64,000 nt of DNA from Sapria himalayana (lineage: Eukaryota; Streptophyta; Magnoliopsida; Malpighiales; Rafflesiaceae): contig JAREIK010002678.1 in the NCBI GenBank assembly GCA_029783825.1, forward strand, positions 1-64,000, written 5' to 3'. Positions 53,076 to 64,000 of this stretch are shown piece after piece. Each line of letters opens with the position of its first letter. The first letter of the stretch is position 1. The translations under genes were made by a program, and so were the position numbers. Under the pieces are notes generated by a model. That model ran no database searches and had not been told where the DNA came from. It saw only the letters and a list, made by a program, of their open reading frames with translations.

Positions 53076-53199
53076 CTACTATATAAAATAAAACATAGAA
53101 CAAATATTAGAGATATGATGAACAAACATGTATTTTAGAATAAACACACCGATATATTTCAACAAAATATAAAAAGTCTTTGATAGTTTAAATTATAAA

Positions 53200-56100
53200 A
53201 TATTATAACAATTTAATTATCAGCATCACATTCATCCTCCAATGGATCTTCTGATATTTCATCTGATTTTGATAGAAGTTCGAACTCATCTTTAGATAGA
53301 AATTGATAATCTTCAATTTATATTATGCCACCATTTGAGTCTCATAAATTTTCTGGATCTTCATCCACATTTATAGGCTCAATATTATTTATGTCATCTT
53401 CCTAGAATGTCGGTGCTATATCTAAGTATACACTTCTTTTCTATGATATTGGTACTTCAAATTTTATCGGGCTTTGATTTTGCAAATCGCCCACTAATTT
53501 CTCTTATCACGAGATAAACTCAGATATGTACAATAAATATACTTGATCAGCTTGAACTACCATAATAAATGGCTCATATTGATTATATGTATGATTATGG
53601 TTAACATCTAATAACTTATAATCTGAATGAATCTTTATACCCACATTTCATGTAGGATCAAACCACTCGCGCTTAAATAATACAATCCTATTACTTTCGA
53701 TTCCAGGATACTCCAAGTCAATAACTTTTTTGAGTTGACCATAATAATAAATTTCATCTGCACTATAACATGAGCCTTTAATGCATACACCACTATTCAT
53801 TGTTATTTTAGAAGAACAGTAGCCGATTGTGTGAAATTTATATCCATTAACAAAATACCCAGGATAGGTTGTCACATATCTAAACGGGTCTTTACATAGA
53901 TTCTGAATGAAAATATTTGAATCTCCATTTGAAGGAACAATTGCATGTGACATAAATTAAAAAAAATGATATTAACAAATAAAAGATACTAATAAATTAA
54001 ATAATTCAAAAATTTATAACTTAATAATTCTGACATAATTTTTTAACCAATTTGCAAATTTAGTTTCTAGCATATAATCGACATAATTGCTGGAAATTTC
54101 TAATTACTTATATTTTAACTGCTCAACATAAATACAATACAAATATAAAAAGAGAGAGAAGGGTGTATATCACTTTTTAATAATTCGTATTAAAGATAAA
54201 ATTAAACTATGATTAAACCTGCAACCATTTTTGGTATATATACTCAATATATGATGCAACCTCTTTACAATTAAGTAAAATGTAACTCTGGGTTGCTTGT
54301 ACTCTTCATCTATCATACATCTTTTCATTGCTCTTCCAAATACTCTTCTAGGGTCCTTGAAGATAGATAGTTTGTCCACAGAATCATCTTCTAAAATCAC
54401 ATGAGCTTCATCATTTCATTGTACATTTTTATTCTTTGTATTGACATGCCCTCAAAATAATAAGAACAAAATGATGATGCTTCTTCTACTAAATATGTAT
54501 TGCAAATTGAACCTTCAACTTTTGTCTTGTTTCTAACATTCAATTTCAACTTACAAAGATACATACAATCATAATGTTAGGTTTCAATTAGATTAAATTA
54601 TAATATTACTTTTTGTATGAAATAATATAACACAGCAAATTATATGTATTTACCTTTCAAAATGATACATCCACCTGAATTGCACTAGCCATGAAATCCT
54701 TGCTTCATGTGCCAAATGGACTGGAAAATGATCCATTGAGTCAAAAAAAACTCGGTGGGAATATCAGTTCAAGCTTACAAATAATAAGTGGAATGTAATT
54801 CTCCAGCCTCAACATGTCATCTATTTTGATTGTGGTTGTAGTTAGTTGTTTGAAAAATAAACTAAGTTCTGTAAGGACCTTCCAAACACTTAGGAGAAGT
54901 ATTTCACGGAATGCAATTGGTATTAATCTCTGCATAAATATATGACTTTTCATTCCAAATAAATTGAGATTCTTATTATCCACGCATCTACCCATATTTG
55001 ACACATATCCATCAGGGAATTTCAAATTTTTTACATTTTCACACAATATCTATCTTGCCTTCTTATCAAGTGTGTACCAAGCTTTAGTGAAATTTCCTAT
55101 TTCGTTATTTAGTTTCAATTCAGGATGTCGATAGTTATCATTCAGCTCTTGTCTTATTTTTAATGTGTCTTTTGTTTTTCCATATACATTAAGGACAGTG
55201 TTAATAACATTGTCAAACATATTATTTTTCAATATGCATTACATCTAAGTTATGAAGAATTAAATTGGACTTATAATAGGGCAAGTCCCAAAATAACCTA
55301 CGTTTCCTCTAGCCAAATAATTTGTCTATCTATCCATTACTTCAAGTAGCATCTTTTTCAGTTACCTTCTTCAAACCCAAACTCTAAATCTTTGTCATAA
55401 TATTATCTCTTGAACGAACTGCTAGTGCAACCTTCATCACAGTTTTATTTTTTCAAAATGCAGTTCTATTTCTTCGAAATGGATGATTCTTAGGTAGAAA
55501 CTTATGATAGTTATCAAACCATGACTATTTACCACTAAATTTGAGGGTAAATGCATCAGAATTTGTCATGCAATACGGGCATGTGAATCATCCTATAGTA
55601 CTCCAGCCAGACAACTTTGAATATGCAGGAAAGTCACTTACCATCCACATAAGGGCTGCTTGCATAATGAAATTTTACTTCTTTGAGATATCATATATAT
55701 ACACGCCAATATCCCACAAATGATTTAACTCTATAATAAGAAGCTGTAAAAAAACATCCAGCATGTCTTTTAGATTTTTTGGCCTTGGAACCAATATTGA
55801 CAAAAATATATATATTGCTCCTTCATACACAACCATGGATGAAAGTTATAAGGTGTCACTATCACCAGCTATGTAGAATACTGTTGTCCATATTGCCCAA
55901 ATGGCTGAAATCCATCAGTGCAGAGACCGAATCTCACATTTCCACTTTCTACTGCAAAATATTTATGTATATAATTAAAATGCTTCCAAGTATGTGAATC
56001 GGATGGATGACACATTACCCCTTCTTCAAACTCATGCTCAGAATGCCATCTCATATCATTTTCTACTGTATTTAATGCACATAGTCTCTATAATTGAGGA

Positions 56101-56916
56101 ATTAATGAAAAATAATACATCTTCTTAAATACAACCTATAATTTTTGTCACGTATCTATAACACGGGGTGCCTTCCTAAATCGAGGATGATCACAAAACT
56201 TATAACTAATTAAATCACTATCACCGCCCCAATATAGCTTGCATTAATTTAAACAACAATCAATTTTTTTCACTGTTAGACCCATTCCTCATAGTAACTT
56301 CTTAGTGTTGTAAAAGTTGTTAGTGATCAAATTATTATCCAAAACAATCTCCTTCATCAATTCTGTCACATGATTAAATAATTTCTCAGACATATGATTT
56401 ACTTACTTAATGCTCATTAGTCGAGCCACAAGTGACAATTGCAAATGTGTTTTACAACCAGGTCACAACTCTTTATCTGCAGCTTTATGCATTTCATAAA
56501 ATTTCTAAGCTTCATGATTAGGTGCTTCATCCATGTAATCCATTCTGAACTCAGTACTAGCAACTTCCGTGATCATTCTATGGTATGTTTTTGATGATTC
56601 TTCACCACAAGCAAATGATTCAGTATCCTAATTTTGGTCAATATTCAGAGCCATTGTACTTTCCCCATGATAAATCCAAACAAAATAATTTTGCACAAAG
56701 CCATATTTAGCCAAATGATATCTTATAGTATTTGCATCAAGAAAAAAGATATTTTGATACTTGTGATGATTACATGGACACTTAATTTTTTCTCCATCCA
56801 TCAATTTCGATTGACTACATGCATAATTGATGAAACTTTCGAGTCCAGTCAAAAAATCTTTATTCAAAAATCCATTAATAACCCCTTCTATACATCAATT
56901 GATGATCTAAACTCAT
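53200..56916 (-). pseudogene. TNP2-like CACTA transposase (copy 2)
   Basis: The start is probably the ATG at about 56916 (MSLDH). Transpos_assoc (56867-56628) reads DFLTGLESFINYACSQ and KIKCPCNHHKYQN, then VWIYHGE. Transposase_21 (about 56500-55300) is heavily shifted; FGQYGQQYS near 55885 and CRVKSF-like traces mark it. DUF4218 is clear: KTKDTLKIRQELNDNYRHPE (near 55180), WYTLDKKAR, then NLKFPDGYVSNMGRCVDNKN (near 55020) and KLELIFPPSFF (54745). DUF4216 (53953-53460) reads SNIFIQNLCKDPFRYVTTYP, YSADEIYYYGQLKKV, VLFKREWFDPT. Frameshifts between the pieces inactivate it. Its order and direction match copy 1. Confidence 0.83.
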
Positions 56917-57204
56917 TTTGCCCTATTTTATTTACAAAAAAAATGTGCCATCATTATTTTAAATAAAACATTTTTTTTACTTCAAAATATACAAATAATC
57001 AAATAAAATTAATTACAACTGAATATTTAAAAATTAAAAATCATGAATATCGAGACAATGTGTTTGCAGAATCTACATTCATAGATAAAGAAATTTTTAG
57101 CTGGATAAAGATTAATAGATATCACAGTAAGAGTAGATAAAGGGTGTAAATATGATAATGCAAAAGAAAGGAAAACAAAAAGAAAGACCTTCAAAGTTTG
57201 AAGG

Positions 57205-57420
57205 AGAAGAGGGAGAGAGAGAGATAAGGTGAATAGAAAGAGTGCACAGAAATGGGGAGACGGGAAAGAGAGAGGGAGAGAGAGAAGGAGGAAGAGTGAG
57301 TGGGAGAGAAATAGTGAAAGGGAGAGAGGGGGAGAGAGGGAGAGAGGGCGCGGGAGAGGGAGAGAGATAGGGAGAGAGAAAGAGGGGGGTTAGGAGAGAG
57401 AGAGAGAGAGAACAAGCAAG
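57205..57420. repeat. GA-rich purine tract upstream of TNP2 (copy 2)
   Basis: About 215 bp of GAGAGA and GGGAGA repeats, at the same place as in copy 1 but without the 158-bp duplication. Confidence 0.9.
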
Positions 57421-57799
57421 AAATAAGAGCGAGAAAAAAAATTACAAGAGATAGAGTGTGACACATAAAGAAAAAGAGGAAGAGAATGACAGAAATAATT
57501 ATAGAGGGAGGGAGAGACACACAGAGAGTCCAGTGTTAGAATGATGAATTATATAAAAGAAAATAAAATTTCTTTTTTACAAACCATTCAAATATTATAT
57601 CTTTTTTATACATAAGTTCATATTTGAGCCTGAGGCCCAATGGCTGGGTTTAGGTAAGAGTACAACCCTTATTTTCATTATACCATATATGAGCATTACA
57701 ACAGACACTCTCATGCTATGTGCTTACATATTGTTGAAATTATATCTTAAGCCATTTTATTTCAAGTTAGTGCAACAAAATTGTATTATCCCATATATA

Positions 57800-58385
57800 A
57801 ATATATGTTAGGATACATATAGTAAATGTAGTTATAAATAGTTACATATAGTTAAACATATAATTATATATAGATATATACATACAAATAGTTATAATGT
57901 ATATAAAGTTATAAACAATTATATAGATTTACATATATGTATACATAATTAAAAATAGAGTTATATTTATTTATATAAAGTTTTTTATAGTTATACAAAT
58001 ATTTATATCTACTTATAAACATCTAGTTAAACATTATGTTGTATGTTTTTATACATATAATTATAAATATAATTAGATGTGGTTATACATTTATTTACAC
58101 GTTAAGTTAAACTTATATTTATACATGTATGTATATATATTTTTTCATTTAATTTCATATATTTATACATATAGTTATGTATAGGTATGGATATACTCAA
58201 ATACATTTTTCATACTAATATATAAAAATGTATATTAAATACATGTTGTTAATTATATATTTAAATATAGTTATGTATACAGTTTTTATAGTTATACATA
58301 TAGTAAGATAGAATTATATATATTTAATGTTATTATACATATAATATATGTAGTTATAAAAATTTATTTATCGTTAAACATTTAG

Positions 58386-58478
<93 letters not shown>

Positions 58479-59280
58479 CGAGTAATTATATTTAGTTATA
58501 CATAAATATATACAATGTTATAAACAAATATATAGATTTACATATATGTATACATATATGTATAAATAGTTAAAAATATAGTTATATTTAATTATATAAA
58601 GTTTTATTTAGTTTTACAAATATTTATATATAGTTATACACATATAATTAAACATAATGTTTTATGTTTTAATACATGTATTTATAAATATAGTTACATG
58701 TGGTTATACATATAGTTACACATATAGTTATATTTATATTTATACATGTAGATATATATATTTATTCATATAATTTTATATATTTATACATATAGATATG
58801 TATAGGTATAGATATAGTAAAATACATTTTTATATACTAATATATACAAATGCATATTAAATTTAAGATATAAATTATATATTTAAATATAGTTAAATAT
58901 AAAGCTTTTATAGTTATATATATAATAAGATACAATTATTTATAGTTATATGTTATGCTACATATAGTATATATAGCTTTTAATATTTTGATATTTTTAA
59001 ACATATAGTTATATATAAATATATTCATACAAATAGTTATATATAAACATATAAAGTTATAAATAAATATATAGATTTATATATATGTATACATAGTTAT
59101 AAATATAGTTATATTTAATGTTGTAGAGTGTTATATAGTTATAAAAATATTTATATATAGTTATACAAATATTTATACATAGTAATACACATATAGTTAA
59201 ATATAATGTTGTATGTTATTATACATGTAAATATAAATATAGTTACATGTAGGTATACACATAGTTACACATATAATCAT
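57800..59280. repeat. AT-rich tandem repeat of about 0.6 kb, 2.5 units
   Basis: GTTATAAAC or GTTATAAAT followed by ATATAGATTTACATATATG recurs at 57908, 58517 and 59056, spacings 609 and 539 bp. ACTAATATATAAAAATG-like segments recur near 58215 and 58838. Each unit is itself made of ATAGTTATACATA repeats. Confidence 0.85.
58387..58472. repeat. (TA)n microsatellite
   Basis: About 86 bp of uninterrupted TA, at the boundary between two 0.6-kb AT units. Confidence 0.97.
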
Positions 59281-61430
59281 AATTCTAACATTTAAAATTA
59301 TCAAATTCTACTTGCTTTATCATTATAAAGTTTTTTTGAATCCAAGATTTCTAAAAAGTTACTAGTTAGATGGTTGGTAGCATCATTAAATGGGTGTAAG
59401 CCCTGGATTTGAACCTATCATTGTTCTTTGAAGAAGTATATTTTGGTAAACCCTATGAGAATCAAAAATTGATTTTTGAATTCTGAATCTATTATTTTAG
59501 ATTTAAATTTATTAAAAACTTCTATGAGATAAACAAAGTTGATGCACTTCAGTGCATCACAAGTGGATAAAAGTTATAAAGTGATAGGAAAAAATGTTAA
59601 GGGGACCCAAAATGAAAATAATAATTTTTTATTACAATTTTTAATTTTAATATAACATTTGGGGACCCAAATCCAAAATATTTATGATTTGGGTCTTCCA
59701 AATTATTATACTGATAATTACTTCTTTTAATCATACAGTATGCATATACTCAAGTATGCATATGAGTTTATGCAGAAACTCAATTTTTTTCATAAATAAA
59801 AACATATGCATATGAAGTTTATACATACTCTGTATGCATCAACATATTCATAAACTCGTTTCTACATACTAAGTAAGCAAAAACGAGTTTATGCATAATG
59901 TTTTTTTTAATTATATTGGGATAAGAGGAGTATCCGAATTTAGGTACTAAAATATAACCCAAATCATATATATTTTTTATTTTGGAATCCATAACATAAT
60001 TATCCATTATATAAATGTATATATATATATATAAATAGATTAAGGATGAAAATATTAAGTATTATTATTATTAGTGTTGTGGAGGAATTCCATTTTTTTT
60101 TTGCAAAGTTAGATAAATGTTAGTGTTATTTTTAGAAGCAACAAAATAAAATGAATAGCACTTTCATTGTCAAGAAAATCTATTTAATAAAATTCTAAAA
60201 TTGAACTAATTTAAAAAGATACTTATCAAAGCAATATTCCTACCTTTTAGTGGTATCGATTGATAATATTAAATTATTTTTTGTTATTTTGTTTTGTAAT
60301 TTAAGAGATGCAAGCCTAATTTTTTTTCTATTTGAAGATTAGAATGATTTAGATTTCTTGTTATGCTTGTAATTACTACTTAAGAGCTATAAGCCTACTC
60401 TATTTTCATGTTCTTTTTTCTCTCAATAATTTGGATTTTTTTTGGCTCCTTTACAAGACTAATAATTATTCTTGATCACTAATTTATTATTGATATTTTT
60501 TTAATTGCTATGTGATCAACTCGAAAACTTACAAAATACCTTTATGCAACATCATAAGCAATGTCTCTTTGTTCAAGCTTCTTTGTTGTGCCATCCAAAA
60601 CTATAATAAAACCTTATTTAATATTTTCATTATACATGATGAATAGTTCATACGTAGACTCTTACAAAGGATTTGAACATAATGCAGGTTGATGTGTTGG
60701 ATATAGCTTGGGTTTAGGTGGGGTCTTAACCTGTCGACTTGCATTCCTACAAAAAATTTAGAAATATTAAAAATTTAAGATATAATATATAAAAAAATGA
60801 TCATATGGCATACAAATCATGTAAGTGACTAAATCTATTTTTTAAATAAAATTTATAATCTCATTTCTTTGGTTCAAATTAGAAATGTAATCAAATTATG
60901 GTGCTAGTATGAATATAATTAACCCTCATATGACTTATGAAATTTCATCCCCCTGGTGGCTCTTAAGCTAGCATGAAATGAATATACATCATTCTAGCCG
61001 TAGGAATCATAATAAATCTATCTTTTATGGTCATATATAAATGGATGGATGAATTAACTTCTCAATTTTTGAACATACAATAAATACAAGTGGCTCGGAC
61101 AACATAACAAAGTAATTGTTTGATATGACTACATAATGAGTTTATAATGACCCAAAATAATTTAAAGATGACATTGCACGAGGGTTTATTATCATGATCC
61201 TAGGGCAATCTCATTCAAGGGCTGTGATGTGCTTAGTTTGATTAGTTAAATTTTATAGGATTTAAAATACTTTAAATTCCAATGTTAGATGTTCTTGCAT
61301 TTTTAATTATAAGTTTTTATCTATTACATACAATATTTATCTATTATATACTTTAAAAATACTTTTTTAAATATTTAAAAAAATACTTTAAAAATAGTGA
61401 CACCTTACAAAAAATATCGTTAAACATTTT
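59280..61430. other. Interior right part of copy 2, no recognisable gene
   Basis: Ordinary AT-rich sequence without an identified gene; it has no counterpart in copy 1. It includes a 13-bp perfect inverted repeat at 59849-59861 and 59881-59893. The minus-strand open frame at 59819-60007 is not recognised. Confidence 0.45.
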
Positions 61431-62088
61431 TATCTTTCTATTTATTATCTAGGGAAAATTCATCACTAATTCCGCAGCTAAATTACTGATTTTATTAGCT
61501 AGGTAAATTCTATCGCTAAATCCATCGATAAATTAAGGATTTTATTTGCTAGGGCATTTTCGACGATAAATCTGTTACTAAATTAAGGATTTTATTTGCT
61601 AGAGAAATTTCATCGCTAAATGCATCTCTAATTTATGGATTTAATTAGCTAGAGAAATTTTGTTACTTAATCCGTATCTAAATCCGTATTTTTTTAGCTA
61701 GAGAAAATTTGTCGCTAACTCCATTGCTAAGTTCAGGCTTTTATTAGCATGAGATATTTCGTCGCTAAATCCGTCGCTAAGTTTCCCACTTTTTTTCAGT
61801 GAAATTTATAAAAATTTTACTTCACTAATTCGTTGCTAAGATCCCTGCTATTCTTGAGTGGAATTTACGATAATTTTTCGTCCCTAATCTGCCGTTAAAT
61901 TTGTAGCTAAATTTTCTGCTTTTATTAACCGGAATTTACAAAAAATTTTCTGTCGCTAATGTGTTGCCATTTTTTTTTCAAAGAAAAATCATAAAATCCT
62001 TGCTATTCCCTAGCTAATCCCCCGCAACTTAGCTAGGGATTGATTCCTAGCTAAAATTTCTTAGATAAATCAATATTTTCTTATAGTG
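61430..62088. repeat. Right subterminal region of copy 2
   Basis: Repeated TTTATTTGCTAGGG(C/A)A, AAATTTCATCGCTAAAT and GTCGCTAA(A/C)TCC motifs with a spacing near 55-60 bp at 61440-61780, ending TTTTCTTATAGTG at 62076-62088. Confidence 0.75.
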
Positions 62089-62091
62089 TTA
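62089..62091. other. Target-site duplication, right (TTA)
   Basis: TTA directly after TTATAGTG; equal to 48553-48555. Confidence 0.85.
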
Positions 62092-62117
62092 TATTTTAAG
62101 AAAACTAAAATGATAAA

Positions 62118-62554
62118 AATGGATGTAAATATATAGAAAAAAAAGTGACAAAAATTAAAAAGTAAAATAAAATTATAAAAATTTATTAAATAAAATTTAA
62201 AAAATTAAAACCAATTTTATTTAACCATAAATGATATTATTTCATAAATAAAAAAATTTAAAGTTAATAGTTAATGACATTTATTAATTAATGAAATTAA
62301 TTTCAGAAATAAAAAAATTTATTAATGACTATAAAAATGAAGAAAAAAAATAGTAGTAATATCCATGGAAACTAATAATTGGTAATTAAATTTTCATATT
62401 ATTTCATTAACATATTATTTAAAATAACCATAAATAAATTATCTAAATGCATAACTATACAAAAATGTTAACATTTAATATTATTTATAGTTTGTGGATA
62501 AATTTATAATATTATTTCATTAATAAAAAAATAATAATATGATATTATAAAAAG

Positions 62555-62594
<40 letters not shown>

Positions 62595-64000
62595 GGTGTT
62601 AAATTTTTAAGAATTTATATTATATTTAATGAATATAATATGAAATAATATTAAAGACAAAATTTCATATTATTTGATATAATTTATAATTTATAAAATT
62701 CAAAAAATTATTTAAAGTGAGAAGAACATTAAAAAAAGTTATATTTATTATTTTAATAAAAATGGAATATTAAAAACTAATAACAAAAATCTTACTCATT
62801 TGTTTAATTCTTATCAATTAAAATTTTAATAGGGCAAAAAATAAAAGTTGAATTCAATTAAACTTAGTGGCTAATTTAATTTTTTTTTTAACAAAAAATA
62901 TAATTAGTAATATTTTAAATAACTCTTTTTAAACCCTAAAAAAATCCTTAAAGTATTCTGTTAATAACAACATGGAGCTATTTTTTTAATCATTAAATTT
63001 TTATTATCTAATTAGAATATCTTTGAATTTATCTTTAAATATTAATTTATTTCCTTTTATATTTTATAAAAAAATTTGAAATTTTATTATATCAATCAAA
63101 AATTTCAAATCTTTTAGTAATTATTTTTTAAAAGTTTCATATAATCATAAAAATATTTCTTTGTACTTTAAATAATATAAATAATTACTTGTTTATTTGG
63201 TAATTTAGATATTTTTGTAAATATTTTTATTTAATGATATAATTAATTATTTTAGCTTTTTACTAGAAGAAATTTTTATGTATGTTCATTATTTATTAAA
63301 ATATCTTTAAAAATGATTATAATTATAGAATTAATTATTCAATATTTTTTAAAACAAATATTTTAATTTCATTATTAAAAATTTTAAAAAAAAATTTGTA
63401 TATATAAATTTAAAATTTATATAATCATTAAAATTGTTATTTTAGTCTTTATTAATATTAATTTTTATTCCTATTTATATATTATTGAAATTATTTATTT
63501 ATAATATTATATATTAATAATTATATGAGGAGAAGGTGTCTTTAAAGGACCCATCATCCATAGACCATGAAAAACTTTTAATTTACAAAATTACATCAAA
63601 TATTATAGATTAGTGTTGGAAAAAATCCAGAGCCCAAATAGATAGGGAAAATTCCATCTCTAAATGCATATATTTTGTTAAAATTTTCATTTAAGAACTA
63701 ATAGCTTACAATTAATAAATAATTATAAAAAAATTTTTAGATAATTATTTATCGATAGATTTAGTCTCAATCTAATTAGCTAGAGAAAATCAATCACTAA
63801 ATTCGTTGCTAAAAATGACATCATTATTTACGCAAAAATCTACGATAATATTAGGCAAAGACATTTTTCAATCAAAAATTTTGACCTCTAGTCCATCACA
63901 AATCCATCACAAATTTGTATTAAAATGTAAAATATGACATATCATGCGATTAACTAGCTAATCCCTCACAAATTAGCTAGGAAAAATTTTCCTAGCTAAT
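62118..64000. mobile_element. CACTA right-terminal region (element 3), cut by window edge
   Basis: Collinear with 1838-3784 from GGATGTAAATATATAGAAAA onward; the TA run at 62560-62592 matches 2308-2330. The last 300 bases carry TAGCTAGAGAAAA and CTAGCTAATCCCT motifs, as at 3705-3730. By that alignment the right end should fall some 40-80 bases beyond 64000. It lies outside copy 2 and is likely the right end of the element that begins at 40423. Confidence 0.65.

Larger units (their letters stand above)
48556..62088 (-). mobile_element. Complete CACTA element, family B, copy 2 (13,533 bp)
   Basis: The left end is CACTACAAAAAAAATCCCAT and the right end, read on the other strand, is CACTATAAGAAAATATTGAT. 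Both sides carry TTA (48553-48555 and 62089-62091), the 3-bp target duplication expected of CACTA elements. Subterminal regions with TAGCTAGGGA and GCTAAAT motifs lie at 48556-49020 and about 61430-62088. Inside, from left, are the triplicated island unit, a shortened TNPA-like gene, TNP2, the purine tract and AT tandem repeats. The intact ends suggest a later insertion than copy 1, but its genes are broken, so it would have needed transposase from elsewhere or decayed afterwards. Confidence 0.9.

Overview
The window is plant nuclear DNA, almost certainly from a flowering plant, and consists nearly entirely of transposable elements and satellite-like arrays. The grounds are: CACTA (En/Spm) elements with plant-type TNP2 and Transposase_24 proteins, a plant Ty3/gypsy pol remnant, a DUF4283 remnant typical of plant LINE-like ORFs, and decayed fragments that read like plant topoisomerase II and tripeptidyl peptidase II. 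I see no gene that looks intact. The DNA is strongly AT-rich apart from a few GC-rich trinucleotide islands. The species cannot be told from this sequence.

Layout, left to right. 1-524: decayed DUF4283 reading frame on the minus strand. 525-1837: AT-rich filler. 1838-3784: right-terminal region of a CACTA element whose body lies outside the window. 3787-7800: degenerate GATA array. 7803-11025: 5'-truncated Ty3/gypsy pol pseudogene, then its polypurine tract and a 3' LTR (from 11026) that holds about 0.85 kb of A-rich repeat. 13049-15262: end and Transposase_24 gene of one CACTA family. 15262-28534: most of a second CACTA family (copy 1). 28540-35440 and 35725-40412: two long GATA arrays, separated by a 0.27-kb CACTA left-end fragment. 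40423-41140: a longer version of the same left end. 41840-45185: fragments of topoisomerase II and tripeptidyl peptidase II, a minisatellite and an unidentified reading frame. 48556-62088: a structurally complete CACTA element (copy 2, 13,533 bp) with recognisable inverted ends and a perfect TTA target duplication. 62118-64000: another CACTA right-terminal region running off the window.

How it fits together. In copies 1 and 2 the transposase genes lie on the minus strand: TNP2 on the right, then the TNPA-like gene, then a roughly 1.1-kb unit repeated three times that carries GC-rich trinucleotide islands, then the left end. Both copies have a long purine tract (pyrimidine on the coding strand) just upstream of TNP2. 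Frameshifts and stops show that neither copy encodes working transposase.

The most interesting feature is the arrangement. Each CACTA right end whose far side is visible outside copy 2 runs straight into a GATA array, and each left end at 35452 and 40423 emerges straight from one, always in the same orientation. I infer an older CACTA element with its left end at 40423 and its right end just beyond 64000. It appears to enclose host gene fragments and was later split by insertion of copy 2. The same pattern suggests a large CACTA-GATA repeat that spread by segmental duplication.
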